Source: Psilocybe azurescens
Taxonomy: Eukaryota > Basidiomycota > Agaricomycetes > Agaricales > Agrocybaceae
DNA: 36,086 bases
Assembly (NCBI GenBank): GCA_023853785.1
Contig: JAJIRX010000813.1
Span: 1-36,086 of the forward strand
Reading direction: 5' to 3'
Part shown: positions 9,480 through 21,961 of the stretch, piece by piece
Layout: the number at the start of each line of letters is the position of its first letter
Position numbering within the stretch: position 1 is the stretch's first letter
Notes under the pieces: generated by a model
What the model saw: the letters and a program-made list of their open reading frames with translations, nothing else
Databases searched by the model: none
Told to the model about the DNA's origin: nothing
Made by a program: the position numbers and the translations under genes

Positions 9480-11643
9480 AGGTGCAATGCGCAGTTCTTC
9501 ACCGACAAGTCCCGGATTTGATTTTTTGTTAGTCGATCGTCTTCTTGTCCAATGGATTGCGTCGATTGCGGCCTTTTTCTGGACTTGGACTTAAGATGGT
9601 AAGGTCTAGCATTACTACTAGACCATGTCCCATCGTTTTCAACGGGTTTGACCTTTATTTCCCCTGGTGCGTATGCCAGTGTAGGATGCCAGGTAGTTTC
9701 ATTATCAGCGGACTTATTCCATAGCATAAATGCCCTCACTGTGGGGTTCCTCAAGGTATGATGAATTCCATCCAGTAAAAGACCGATATAGCGCAATCGT
9801 GTCACCTCATCCAAAACATTGAGTTCTCTGAACTCTTGCCGCAAGTACCCATTTATTCCTTTGGTTATTTTTTTAGCGTCGACCTCACTCATGATTATAG
9901 TACCTTCAGCGCTAGAACTTCTGGATAGACACGTATAATACGATGCGTGATCTTTACAGTGTTCTAAATGTACAACATTATAAAGTCTCGTTTTGCCTTG
10001 AGAAGCATAATCCGTCATGGCGAAATTGGGGAGTGCTAAAACTTGTTGACACTGTATACTTATATTTGCACCGGATTTAAGGGTACACATCACACGAGTA
10101 GACGTGCACGTAAGCGGAACAATGTTATCCGGAAGGTGAGGCAATCTAACGGTCTGCGGAGGGTTGTTCAACTTCACGAACAGAGTGTCCAATACAGGCT
10201 TCCCAAACGGTCCCAGAGATGATTCCCAACCGACTACATTAGCCTCTTGACCTTTCGTAATACACAATTCGGTTGCATCGTTATTGCGTATCATAACGGG
10301 CATTCCGATGCATAACGAAAGCTTTGAAGCGACCTGCTCACTTGAACAAGGTGAACGTTTCCACAGGGCTTCCTGCAGCTTTGTAGACATCTTATAAGGT
10401 TTTTTACCTCCAGATCTACCGACACGCCCTCTGTTTCTTCTCGGTGTTTTACCTTCTTGGCGTCCCAAGATTATCAATGGAATAAAAATGACTTAATGTT
10501 TGATTTGTATCTTTGGCAAAACGCGCAGCCCCTTGCTCATTAAACCTATCCTTTTGATTGTTCCAAGCAGTTATAACAGATACGTTTCTGAACCTTTCAT
10601 CTGATAACACATACATACCGTTTTTAGATAGCTTCGACGCAACTCTGGAGTTCAAATAATCAATGTCGGCCTGAGTGCACGAAGCGTAACGCATATTTTC
10701 CAAAGCGGTACGGAGTTTAGAGTCGTTTTCTGACTGTGTTATCTGTCTCATGTTTTGCTTCAGAATGACTACTGTTGTAAATTGATGCCAGAAAATCTTT
10801 CCTAAGGTAGCTTCTTGATCGCTAGGTCGCATGCGAAGCGTCTTGAGTATTTTTGATTCCGGGGCTATAAAACGGAAGATTTCCGACTGGCGGAAGCTGT
10901 GCAAAATCACTGGTGAGAATCATTGACATACCCCCAAATACGGTATCATTGTTGAAGACTTGCGATAGTCGTTGACTGATGGCAAAAGATCTCTAGATGA
11001 CAACATAGATATTTCGTCGATAAAAATATACCGGACGCCTTGAAGTCTGGACCTGACATCATTTATTATCGCTGCCTTCGTTCCTGGAGAAATCCTGTCC
11101 TTTATCGGAGCGAGAATGAATACCGAGTGCACTATGATATGTAGATCCGTTTAATAGAGCAGCTGCAGTGCCCGTGGGTGCCAGCACGATGAAACGGTGA
11201 GATTCTCCACGCATTTCGAACATCTTAACGACTGCTTTGATGACTTGACTCTTACCAGTCCCGCCCATCCCACCTAGATGCATTCGCAACTGATCAGGTG
11301 CCAAAGAACTCGCGTGATTTGCTATTATGCGGAAAGCTCTTTCTTGCTCCTCATTCAAGGTAAATTGAACCACTATTCTGTCGACTGCATCATTCTGTTC
11401 CTGAATGTTTGCTCTATAGGATCTTAAAAGATAATCTGAAGACAACACCCTAACCTCATTTTCTCTGGAACGAGAGAAACCCGCTACGTCCTCTTTGTCG
11501 CTGGGAGGCACATACCCCGACAATTTTTCTTTGAAAAGTCTCGAGCGCTCAGATTTTATTAACGCGGCCCATGCAGTGTGAGTCTTAGTGATCGAGGGAA
11601 CAAATCGCTTCGTATGCATTATTAGCAGGCGACACTGCATCAC
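9455..11643 (-). CDS. Helitron Pif1-type DNA helicase domain
   Basis: This is a superfamily 1B 5'-3' helicase that unwinds DNA during rolling-circle transposition. Motifs occur in order: Walker A GGMGGTGKS (about 11274-11248), motif Ia VLAPTGTAAALLNGSTYHSA (about 11200-11140), Walker B FIDEISML (near 11010), motif III GGMSMILTSDFAQLPPVG (near 10925-10875), QNMRQ (near 10750), CIGMPVMIRNNDATELCITK (about 10310-10255), ASQGKT near 10000 and YTCLSRS near 9930. All catalytic residues look present. The reading frame changes near 11100, 10920, 10830 and 10465. The last would be bridged by removing one G from a GGG run. The C-terminal tail runs into the protease-like domain without a recognisable stop in the joined frame. 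Confidence 0.9.
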
Positions 11644-12828
11644 TTAGCAAACCAGATGACTTCAACAGATTGTCTACTGCAAGTTTACAATCAACTTCAT
11701 GTCTGTACGTTTTACCAACTTCCTCGTAATCCATATATTCATCATTATCGTCTGGATTTACAAAGTCATCAATGTCTTCATCCATGGAATCATCGGCTAT
11801 ATCATTATACGTATTCGGGAACCAGGCACGCTGTTCGCTCTCTTTCCTTTTCAATTCGGGCGCGATAATCATCGCGTGCATCAAGGCATTCATATCTCAA
11901 GTTAAAATTTTTAATCAACTGACTATGGCGATGTCTGAATTGATATGTGTTGAAAGCGTCTTCCCAATTTTGATCCGTAGTCTTCAAATCATCGCCAGAT
12001 CTCCAGGGCTTGAAAAGGGTCAACATGGTGCAACAATAGTACTCTCTGTCGCCTTTATCAGGTCGTGGAAGTGGACCGCCCAAGAAATTAGGAACAGTGT
12101 CGTCTATGCTGTTCATTTCACACTTAACAAGGTGAGTGGAAGAGAGGGGGTGTTCATTCATAAAAGGAAAAAACTTTCGTGGCACGACCGCCGCCAAGCT
12201 TGGTGTCATCCAGGAGACAAACCTCTTCAGGGTAGTTTATATCTTCCGCAAAATGTGCGTCCTGCAAGTTCGATTGTGCATTCAGTCTCTCTAACTCTTT
12301 CTTAGTACGTTTTCGATGCTCATACGTCTGAATCCACTCGAACAAGGACATATCACCAAACACGGCAGGTCTGTGCTTATAGTCGTCGACATTATTTGCT
12401 CCTGTGTAATTTCCCTCGTGTTTGTTAAGCACCACTTGATCTTCCAATATATTGACGCCCGTAAGGTCTTCTACCGACATAGTCTCTTGCTCTTGTTCGT
12501 GAATATTTACAGTCGATCTCCAGTGACCCAGTATATCGCTGACATAGCTCTTCCACCAGAACGGCACGAATTTGTGATCCGTATAGTGGTCAGGGTTTCC
12601 TAATAAATACATCGATGCCATGGGTGATCCTATTTCCATCTTTGTTGACAATGAATTGACTATTTTTAACATTGTTCTTCTGCTGGCGTCGTTGCTTTCC
12701 ATTTTCAAGTCATCTTCGGCATCGTTATCCTCCCTCTCAAACACATCATACATTGATGCAAAAATCTGGTATGTCTTTAATGCTGGTTTGCTGATATAGT
12801 CGGAAATGTACGAAACTATGGCTTTCAC
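11585..12828 (-). CDS. Helitron Rep Y2 tyrosines and Rep-helicase linker
   Basis: The segment opens with VSYISDYISKPALKTYQIF. Two tyrosines four residues apart (codons at 12810-12808 and 12798-12796) match the Y2 motif that attacks DNA in Helitron Rep proteins. A linker follows with the conserved stretch VPNFLGGPLPRPDKGDREYY and LTLFKPWRSGDDLK (about 12100-11990). Then comes NFNLRYECLDARDDYRARI (about 11910-11855), which leads into the helicase. The frame shifts near 12180 and 11850. These blocks are typical of basidiomycete Helitrons. Confidence 0.85.
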
Positions 12829-14930
12829 AGAAGTACCAGAAAGAAGACTGGAGACGTCAGTATTGGACCTGGTAAGATATGAAAGCGGCGCTGGAGAAGG
12901 TGTTGATCATGGGCTCCAACTTCTTCAAAAGATATGACCATCTTCATCAATCTTTGTTTTTTTGTATAGAGTTCAAGGAAAGCGAGCCTTGCAGTTCCCA
13001 TTCTGATCGAGACAGCCTTTTGGTCCTTTAGTCGCCTGTTTATTAGCAGTAGCCTTCGGCTGCTTGCTTTGATCGATATCAACTGTAGTGCACTTATGAA
13101 CATTCGATCTCAGGATTATGTCATCTACCGTGTTTTTAAATAGTTGCCACCAACTGTGGTTGGCACTGCACGCATAGCAATGATCCGTTGTATTATCGGA
13201 CTCGATACAGGAAGAAGGTGCTGCAACAGGTAACGTCAATGTAGGGTCGCAATAATCGCCATCTCCAGATGCCTTGAGGACATCCGGGTCACCGAGTATC
13301 TCATGAACCCCGCCAACCGTATGGTCTGAAAACTGAGGAATTTTATCCTTGACAGACTGCATATCGCCCGTGATAAATTCTCCTCGATGGGCACCTTCTA
13401 AATACGCGAACGATTTCATTTTTGAAAAGCAGAATCACCACTCATTATGCGATCTCTAATTTCTTGTGGGGAGAAAGCACCTTCAATCCATAACAATAGA
13501 TGCAGATGTAGAGTGAGTCTTCCTTGTTGTTCAACTGTACCGTAATACGCAGAAGTCTTACCGTATAGCCCTGTGTTTCCAGTGCCTACACCCAGTACGT
13601 GTTTAATAAACAGCTGAACGATCAGATGAAAAAACCGCGGCCGCCACTGGATTCTGAGCCACGAGCCTATTTCGTTCAGAAGAAGATAAAATATCAGGTT
13701 TGAAAGTCGTGTCTTCCTGTGCATAGTATATACAAATAGGATGTCGATTATCCGGCTGGAGACAAAGTTATAAACCATAGAGGACAACCTCTGAAAGACA
13801 GTAAGGACCATATCTCGTTTCGCATGTACTTTTTGCTGTGATAGAACCTTTGACGTAGCCTCCTATATGATCAAGATCATCCAATATCTTGAAGCAAGCT
13901 GATTCCTGCTCATTTGCAGGTCTAACATGATCACCGTTAGCTAGTCGAGTGGTGATGTCGTTGAGTACTGTCTTATCCAATGTGATAAGTCTTCTGGATA
14001 TATCATTAAAGGTACGTCGTTTGGCAACAAGAAAACTCCCAGTGATACCACCTTTTAATTGTTCATGATTGAACGCGACAATGGGAAAGTACAGGTCACG
14101 TTGGAATCTTTTATCGTGATACAGAAGAAGATGACGTTTGTGATCTATTTCGGTGATTTTCTTTTGAGCGAGAACTGTCCAATACCGCTGTAACCATAGG
14201 GAAAGAGCCACGGGAACATCTGAGGGTAGGCTTGTGGATTATCGTACATTGATTGAGGAGTACTGTCGTGACCTATTCCAAGAAACCTGCCCTCGTTTTC
14301 TATATGTCGAAGAGCACAGGCCTTTAGTGCTTGTATCGTCATGTTCCTGTAGTCAGCACCACTTAAACCGTGAACAGTAAAAGGGCACGGTCCCTCTGAA
14401 GACCCTTCTTCCTGTTCAGCATCATGCACACTCATCGTTGCAGCTATACGATTAGAATCATCGTCCTTTCTTTGAAAATCAACAGTAACAGGGACACCTA
14501 CAAGAGGATATGACTCTATATTTTCCTTCGATATTTCTAGATCAGTGTAATTGCAATGGTTTAATTTGAGCCATTCCAGTGCCTCCACAACCTTGTTACG
14601 ACGAACGAGCATTGGAGAGCGATTGAAGTCGTCTTCAGTCGGCTGTGACGGTCCAGTAAATACGAAAGCCAGTACTTCGTTCATCTCGGTTCTCGAAGGA
14701 GGCAGCTTGTGATATACCTTGACAGTAGGATTGGAATACATTATTACATTAGCCGTCATCTTAGCTCTGCCTGATGACACCCTGACGAGACAGCGGTTAT
14801 GCCGAATTCGCGATACCATCATACACTCAGCAAATGACATACCTTGTAGCTGCGGAGGAACATTGCCCAACCAAAGACTATTAGCGAGTGCATATTTCGG
14901 CACGCTGATCACGATGTATGGCACTCGCAC
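12825..14930 (-). CDS. Helitron DUF6570-like and Helitron_like_N (HUH Rep) region
   Basis: The block ALANSLWLGNVPPQLQGMSF (about 14895-14836) is the DUF6570-type segment found upstream of Rep in fungal Helitrons. After it, NPQAYPQMFPWLFPYGYSGI (about 14240-14180) begins Helitron_like_N. FQRDLYFPIVAFNHEQLKGG (about 14105-14050) and DDLDHIGGYVKGS follow. RLTLHLHLLLWIEGAF (about 13515-13468) contains the HUH metal-binding pair, with His codons at 13508-13506 and 13502-13500. A cysteine-rich piece ending GCLDQNGNCKARFP (13014-12973) precedes the Y2 segment. The frame changes near 14190, 13790, 13418 and 13000. No conserved block seems to be missing, which argues for very recent inactivation or sequence error. 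Confidence 0.88.
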
Positions 14931-14960
14931 AAGACGTGCAAATAGATGAACAAGTATTGT

Positions 14961-16321
14961 CTAACACAGGGCCAGGTATGTCTTGGATCGGCTCGTGTGC
15001 GATATTTTCTCTCTACTCGTAGCACCATTGACCACGAGAACGTCTAAAGGATGATTGAATTCTGATTGATTCAGTAAATCTGTACATGGCCGAAGAAGAC
15101 CACATACCATACAACCGCCTTCTTCCAAGACAGAAGGCGATGAATCCGAGCAAAATCCATTTATGATATTTTCGACAAGCTCTTTATCTGGCGGTGGAGG
15201 AGGAAAAACAGGCGACATGGTTATATCATTGAACTGAGTGTCACAATCTAATTGAGTATGGTTATTGACAGCATCGCAGACAGTGGGTTCCATGATAATG
15301 TCATCAACATTACTTCTCGATAGTCTCTTCTGCTGTCTATTGTATATGCGCTTGAGCTCTAACGAAGTCGGCATCAACAGGTCTGCTTTCAGTTCGTTCG
15401 AAGACGCAAACATGATCTGTGCAGACACCGCACGAATGATCGCCCTATAGATTCATTTAACTGCGATCTGGACATTCTAGATGTCTGCTGTAGTATTCCA
15501 TGCGTTTTGGATATCAACACAATATCTGAGACAGACAGCCACATAGTAGCTTCAAGTAAAGAAAACCTTCCCAACACAAAACAACGACTGCCAGTAACTT
15601 TTTCATTGAGAACACTGGACAGTTGCTCAATGTTCGTCAGATACTTAACAAATCTGTATTGAGAATTGTCGTTGAATGATACGCAGGCATCATGTACGAC
15701 CACACGATCCTTCAGTAAATCTGGAGAAACAAAATGGATAGGCCTCTTAATGTCATTGGATGGACATTGTGACGTGGATCGACTGACCTTTGCATTGCCG
15801 CGGTTACCAGCAGCTTCGAATGCACATACATGGCGCATACACGTAGAGCATGTATGTTCTCTGATGGCATCCAATATATGATTGCGAGTGGTCTTCGTTG
15901 TGAGTCGAGATATGCCATGAATCTTTGCAATAGATAGTAGCTCTGCAACATTCAGCCACTGAGAGCATTCATAAAGGGTGAACCTGGCAAGAACCACACT
16001 GTTATCATCAAACATGGACTGTAAGAGATTGTCTGTGAGCAGATATCTGACAAATCGATAGGTGGCAGTAGAATCAAAAGTAGCGCACCCATCCAGTCTT
16101 ATTACATGCGGCCCTAGCATGTCTGAAGATACAATGCGGGACACCCCCCCACCTTGTAATACATCATAATCGAACGTACGACGATCGATAGCGGTGCCAG
16201 ATAGAGTGTAATCTGCATTGAAAGCGCCCGACTTTATTTGGGTGAACGTCCGACTGCATGTCGATACCGGGAACATGCAAATATGAGACATGGGGGACCT
16301 GCAGAGAGTTGTACAGCACAT
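14961..16321 (-). CDS. Helitron N-terminal region with internal duplication and Cys cluster
   Basis: The ATG at 16321 opens a 310-codon frame. Two copies of a module of about 110 residues are visible. One has ATYRFVRYLL, then RFTLYECSQWLNVAELLSIA (16.05-15.93 kb), KIHGI and a CxxC. The other has SQYRFVKYLT, then RFSLLEATMWLSVSDIVLIS (15.67-15.52 kb) and KTHGI. After a frame change near 15410 the protein continues with ELKRIYNRQQKRL, a proline run (PPPPP, near 15200) and GCMVCGLLRPC. A CxxC-type cluster near 14960 (NTCSSICTSC) follows in another frame. The module (aromatic, then W-L-S/N-V, then K-x-HGI) recurs in the N-termini of mushroom Helitrons as I know them. Its function is not known to me; DNA binding is plausible. 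Confidence 0.75.
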
Positions 16322-17590
16322 ATAACCCAGAAAAATAATCGTACATAAAACATGTTTCGCGCTGCCATTGGACTGTTCGTGTTACCGCGGTAGGTAGGGA
16401 CATACACAACCGATGAAAATGTTTAGAATATGGCATGATATGGCAAAATAGCGTCAAAGATACCAACATACCAAATCTTGTAATATGTGTCATAGATGTG
16501 CACCATCTATGATCATGGTCTACAATGTTATCGGAAAGTAGAGGATGCAAAGTGCATGTCTCATGACACTCTGGTTTAATACATAGTAGCCAATAAACGC
16601 AAATAACCTGATGGGAAATAGTGACAAGAAAGCTTTCAAGCATGCACATGGGTAATAAGCAAAAATGTCTAATTGGGCATTATATGGCGCAGATCTTTTG
16701 ATAGGCATACACAATGGGTACAGCTGAACAGCACGCGAACCGATGGCACATGCTTCAAACTATATCCACAGGTACAATGAAAAACACGTATAAATGGAGA
16801 GTATAAGGCAGGTTCCTGCAGACATGGAACGATGCAATTCAACGGCGTCTGACCGCTCAATCACGAAATCAATAGCCAACATGGAAGAGTTGACCGACGA
16901 TAGCATGGCAGTAACCATATGCGAGTGCACTGGCACTTTCTGTAGATAAAAAGCGTAAGTGCCATCGCGCACGGTGCTTATTACATTAACAACTGCAGAC
17001 GCAGTAAGAAGTACTACATGATACAAAGACAGTAAGCTAAATCGCCGGAATAAAAAAGAGAAGTAGAAATGACAAACGCACGTGAGAGCCAAAGCGACAG
17101 CAGCGAAAAGCGGGGAAGAACAATAACAGAGGTGCATGTAGGTACCTCGTATGTCAAATGTTAGACAGATATAAAGAGCTGAGATCATATGAACAACACA
17201 CACCACTTAGTCTTATATACTCGGGTTTTGGTGTAGAAATCAAGGAGACGGAACCAGTAAGCATGAAATGTCAGATAATAAAGATCAACATCCGGGCATA
17301 GGATGTAGAAATGACGACGAGCGATACCAGCTAAGTGCGTTGATCAATATTGAGTGGAGCTGAATTCAATCATTTAAAAAAAAATAGGAACAAAAAAAAA
17401 AAAAAACGATCGAAATAAATCGTATACGACTGAAGAGAAAAGCGGAGCAATACATAAATAACCGAGGCAATCAAACTACGGTAAGGACGATGCGAAGATA
17501 CGGAGAAATGAAGAGGAAAAAATCTAGGAGGGTCCGTGTATAATCTAATCTATGGTCTATGGAAGTCTACGAAAAAGCGCACGATGTTAT
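16322..17590. other. 5' flank of Helitron; hydrophobic shadow frames and A-tracts
   Basis: Minus-strand open frames at 16520-16714 and 16760-17206 are hydrophobic but match nothing I recognise. Runs of A9 (17376-17384) and A15 (17392-17406) lie about 190 bp beyond the stop of the next gene. The Helitron 5' TC end should be in this interval but has no visible mark. Confidence 0.35.
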
Positions 17591-20500
17591 CTAAGCATAT
17601 TCCTCCTCTTCGACATCAGAAAAATTGTCGGCATATTCAGTGGCAAATAGAATGGCGAAGATAATATTCGTGGACAGATAGAACGCCTTATCTTTCTCAT
17701 ATTGAGTCATGGTGTAAGCGACCACTACAAAGGAGTTCGGAGGAATTTCACCATGCCACAGCGGCAAAGTCTCGGCTATGCGGTCAAGGTCGTTTTTAAA
17801 GTTAAACGGATAATCACGAGAATCATAAACAGGAACTATGCACGGTACAGATCAGAGTTCAACACGTAAATTTGTAGATATAAGCGGAAAGTCTTACTGG
17901 TGTCATTAGCGTCCAACAGGGACTTGAAACCCGTATTAGGCTTGATAATCCTGGTGCTTGCCATCCATTTAGTTTCAGGTTGGTCAGACAATATACCAGG
18001 ATGCCTAGGCTGCTTAATGGGAGAAACAGAGTCAGCGATCGGCTGTATGCAATACTATTAACGAGAAAGCACTGTAAAGGCTATCAAGGACAAGAGGAGC
18101 ACTTACCCTTTGATCCCATAGTTCCAAAAGATAAAACACCATCACGAATCTGAGCAACCATCACTTTGTGACCAAAAACCATACAAGCAAAACCCGCGAA
18201 AACGTTCCCACTCCTGGTGGTGGTAGTGACCAGTAAGGTATTTGTTACGAAGGGCATGTAGAGATGGTTCCAGAATACAAGAATCGCGAGAAAGAAGGGG
18301 ACTCAAGCAGACAGCGGTAACGTTATTGCACTGAAGGATGGCGCGTTTACGATCATTTGAGGTGTACAAAATGTTGACATCAAGAGGAGATACTCGAGAA
18401 GGGTTGATAAAATTCTTGTGTCGCTGGAAAGTGACAGCACGATAAGCATTACTGCGAAAAGGAGCAAAAAAAAAAAAAAAAAAATCAACGTAAGACATTT
18501 GTACAAAAATGGAAGACTTACTCGTAGTCCAGGTTTGGGCATTGTTCAGCCCAATGTTCAAAGTTGACTAAAGACATTGGAGCGCTAACAGCAGCCGTGT
18601 TCCATGTTCGCAAAATACCGTGACTGAAACACCTCAAAATGAATACAACAGATACAATAAAGAAAGACAGCAGGGAAATAGGTACCGAAGATTAGGCAAG
18701 CCCTCATATGTGTCGTTTAAAAGGTTGACCTGCAATTCCTTGATCTTGGTGACCTCACATTTATTAGGTAAGGTGCTAGAATGACGAGAGCAAGCCATTA
18801 CAAAAGGGCAAAGTAAAGACGATGAGATATAAAAGTCACTCACGTAACTTTAAATTTCATTGTGTCTTCGAGAAACTTGGTGCCGCTGCCCAACATATTG
18901 GTAGTGGGACGGGAGGGCACAACGTCCTTGAAGGCTCTGCGAATAGGTGTCGGCGTAACAGGAGGCTCGAGTGCAGATGCGACGGGTGCAGAAGCGCTCG
19001 AGTTGCCAACCACAGAATCTGCATCGGTGCGCGGCATATTGATGGCGCCATTGCTGTGGAATAGAAGTTAGCGATGTAATACATATAATACATTCAGGAA
19101 CAAGAACATATTAATCAACGCACGTAAAATCGGAGGTCATATCGGCAGGCGAATCCATAACCATTGCTTCATCATCCGAACCTGCGATGTCCGGCTGTCG
19201 AAGATGACTGACCAGCGGAGCGTTGATGTTCTCTATCGACAAACTCACGACGACTAGCCTTAATGGCCTCCCTGTTAACACACAACAGAATTAAAGATAG
19301 ACATCAGACGCATTAGATGAGCAACACATACGACAGGAGAACAACTTCATCTCGATGGATGAGATCGCCGTCAGGAAGTATGACACGTTTGACCTTCCCT
19401 TTGCCTTTCTTCTCCCTGCACGCCAGTAAGCAATAAATAACATGTTAGATAATCAAATGAAATCACGAAGTTTTGATGACCACGGGTGACGCTAAGAAGG
19501 GGTTGTCGCTATCATCTTCGACCTCAAGGAGCTGAGAGGAAACTTCCAACTTAAGCGGTGACACAGAGAGACTAGAAAAAGTAAGAATGAGCAGTGAGGA
19601 TAAAATATAAGAGACACCTACTCTAGGGCAACATTATTTTTAGCTTTACTTTTCTTCGAAGAGATGGGAACGGATCTAGATTGAACAGTTCATTTAGTAA
19701 TCGAACGTAGGCGAAATAGACATGTCAACGACATACACGTTGTGGTCCTCATTGTCATACAACTTGTCAGAAGAAGGCTCTTTTTAACAACGATTTCAGG
19801 CATCTGGACATCAGCTTTAGCAGCACGACCATTACGGACGGTACGCGCGACCTCAGATTTGGCATTCAATCGACCGGAGGACTTGTGATTGAACCTTTTA
19901 ACGTAAACATGAATGTTGTATGTCACAAATGAAGTAGGAATACTCACCCCAGACTCGCCGCCCGACAACTTCGACACTGGAGTCATCAACGATGATCGCG
20001 TTCGCCATACCTTTTTGAAACGAGCATCGGCACTAAAACATAAGAAAAAGAAAATAATCAACTGAATAAATATCGGGGAAAAAAAAAAAAACAATTACAG
20101 CGTGATTGACGACCTTGATGATCTCGGCGTCGGACGAGTCATCTTCGTCGTCAGCAGCAGGAGCAGCGCCGACAGCAGGAGCCAGCGTCGGCAACCGATA
20201 TTGTTGGTAGTTTTTGATGTCCCCATACGACTCTTCTTAGGAGGGGGAGATTCGATATGGCAAGTCATCATCAGAAGAAACTACGGCAGCATCTTCCAGG
20301 ACACGTTTCTTGTTAATTCCACTGGCAGAGCGTAGTCTGCATAGTCAATACATTGGCCTTCGGTGCAGAGGCAGGTGCAGGATCAACATCGGCTCGAACA
20401 GCCTTCTTGGGGGTTGCAGCAACGCTCTGAATGAGTTCTTCATTGTCAGATGCAGAGAGCAAGCTGTCTTCGTTGTCCACAATATCGTCGACACCAGTCT

Positions 20501-20722
20501 GCACTTTATCAACAACTTTTACGTTTTTAGAGGTGGAATTCCCTGCAAACGCACGAGAACCGACAGCACTGCTCGATCGACATAAGTGAGACATTGATGA
20601 CAATCAGAGCAAGTCTAAACAGCGACTTACGGAGAACCAACGACAGAGGACTCGCGCGTCACGTGAACAGCGACACGGCGAACCTTTGAAACGGAAGTAG
20701 AGTTAGGATCGATTGAAACCAT
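17591..20722 (-). CDS. Unknown multi-exon mushroom protein with acidic N-terminus and conserved C-terminal domain
   Basis: ATG at 20722 (MVSIDPNSTSVSKVRRVAVH); stop at 17591-17593 after DVEEEEYA. I count about a dozen exons. Clean in-frame junctions include intron 20630-20569 and the intron ending before TLPNKCEVTKIKELQVN. The N-terminal half is low-complexity, acidic and lysine-rich (ADDEDDSSDAEIIKVV, SPPPKKSRMG), as in nuclear proteins. The C-terminal half looks folded. It includes SAPMSLVNFEHWAEQC, then VTFQRHKNFINPSRVSPLDV, then FACMVFGHKVMVAQIRDGVL. The end is LPLWHGEIPPNSFVVVAYTM followed by YLSTNIIFAILFATEY. I recall anonymous, multi-copy proteins of this kind in mushroom genomes but cannot name a family. 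Frame changes near 20330, 20245, 20200, 19796, 19225 and 18200; the one at 19796 would be bridged by one A. It is divergent from the gene at 21962. Confidence 0.72.
18466..18484. repeat. A19 homopolymer (intronic T-tract on the minus strand)
   Basis: On the coding (minus) strand this is a T19 run just upstream of a TTTTCGCAG acceptor. It therefore reads as an oversized polypyrimidine tract. A similar T13 run at 20079-20091 lies in another intron of the same gene. Confidence 0.7.
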
Positions 20723-21961
20723 GGTGCACGATATATAAAAAGACAAAGAGAAGCTAGGAATCCAGCAAGACAGAGAAAGTTCAACGCAAGGAATGCTTTG
20801 AGGTCTGACTTAATGCGACATCGACAGAGGTTTATATATGTTTTCCAAGGCCATGCAAACCGTTGAAAAACGAGACAAGTTCAACAACCAAGCCAGATAG
20901 GAGAGACACAAGCCGACGGACAACACAAAGAACGATATCCGTCGGAGTCCATGGAGTACACACAGAACACTGTCCCTGATATCAGCTGAAAAAAAAAAAA
21001 AAAAAACGTATATGAGCCTCTAAAACACAAAAGCATATTAAGCGGATAGTTACAGATCCGGATTCAAAGTTAACGGAGCAATTGACAGTAAATTGGAAGC
21101 TAGCATATCCTAAGCGGCTAAAACGAAGGAGCTAAAAAAGGTGAAACGCACCATAAAGGCGACAAAGCAACAAACTGTAAAGCACCGCAGATATTGATGC
21201 ATGGAAACTGCAACAGAAAAACCGAGGAGCGCCCCAAAGCGTTAAAATTTCCGATGTGAAAATGGCGACTGTCAAGGCAGGTTTGTCAATACACGAAATA
21301 CGGCATCATAAAATATATGGACTACAATATCACCTTAAACCATCAATCGAAAACATACAAGGAGATAAAAGTGGATACAAGGAGAGAAAACAACACAATA
21401 AAAGACGTGAAGACTGTACCAAATATAAAGGAAACTGTATATTCAAATACGAATATATGAGCAGAGTGGCCGTGAAAAAGAAAAAGAAAAAGAACATGCA
21501 CAAGAGCACGATATGAAGTCACATGCCGCATACCGACAATGTCAAAGCAAAAGGCAACACGAACTGAGTGAAAACGAACTAGTCTTAAAGGAGAGAACAG
21601 AATGAAAACAAAAATAATGGAGTAGAGAAACATACGAGCATTCTGATGCGATCAAAGAAAGGAGCACGAAAGTCCGAAACCAACGACGGACAGTTGAAGA
21701 GACGAAAGGGAAGTAAACAGAAAAGAAAAAGGCAAAAAATGGGACAGGAAGGAGACAAAAAAAAAAAAAAAAGGGATAGCTCCGATCAATGTATCGACTC
21801 ATTGCATGCCCGAGGACATGTCAAAGCCAACGAACTCACGTACATCTCTTTTTTAAAAATTAATAATGAGTTTATAAGTTCAGTCGACCATAAAAGTGAA
21901 GAGCGCCGTCTGGGAACACCACGAAGACCATCCAAGGATACGAATACCCTCACTCTTCCAA
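20723..21961. other. Shared intergenic region of the divergent unknown gene pair
   Basis: This 1.24-kb interval lies between two start codons that point away from each other. It is A-rich on the plus strand, with A18 at 20989-21006 and A16 at 21757-21772. The open frames within it are lysine-rich shadows of low-complexity sequence. It probably holds both promoters. Confidence 0.5.
20830..20840 (-). promoter_or_regulatory. Candidate TATA element for the gene starting at 20722
   Basis: On the minus strand this reads CATATATAAA, about 110 bp upstream of the ATG, a plausible core-promoter distance. A second TATATAT lies only about 12 bp before the ATG and is too close. The call rests on sequence match alone. 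Confidence 0.3.

Larger units (their letters stand above)
8624..16321 (-). mobile_element. Autonomous Helitron coding body (RepHel plus USP-like protease)
   Basis: Helitrons are rolling-circle transposons whose RepHel protein combines an HUH/Y2 nuclease with a Pif1-family helicase. All diagnostic parts lie on the minus strand in order. They are an N-terminal duplicated module (16.3-15.4 kb), a Cys-rich segment and DUF6570-like block (15.2-14.4 kb), Helitron_like_N with the HLH metal-binding pair (about 13.5 kb), the YISDYISK double tyrosine (about 12.8 kb), the helicase (11.3-9.9 kb) and a C-terminal cysteine protease-like domain (9.48-8.62 kb). The frame changes at least 13 times, but conserved content is continuous and little seems lost. 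That suggests one polypeptide of about 2,500 residues interrupted by single-base indels. The 5' TC and 3' CTRR ends were not located, so the boundaries given are only those of the coding region. Confidence 0.92.

Noticed and set aside
11772..12305. Plus-strand 177-codon frame
   Set aside because: It is antisense to conserved Helitron linker sequence on the minus strand.
16760..17206. Minus-strand 148-codon hydrophobic frame
   Set aside because: Its composition is rich in Leu/Ser/Cys with no family pattern. It lies upstream of the Helitron coding start and has no splice or codon evidence.
17376..17406. A-tracts as a retroelement poly(A) tail
   Set aside because: No reverse transcriptase or SINE body lies upstream on the plus strand. 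The tracts are better explained as AT-rich sequence downstream of the minus-strand gene.
21256..21802. Lysine-rich plus frames and Phe/Leu-rich minus frames in the 21 kb spacer
   Set aside because: They mirror the A-rich low-complexity sequence and show no domain. They are treated as shadows of the A-tracts.
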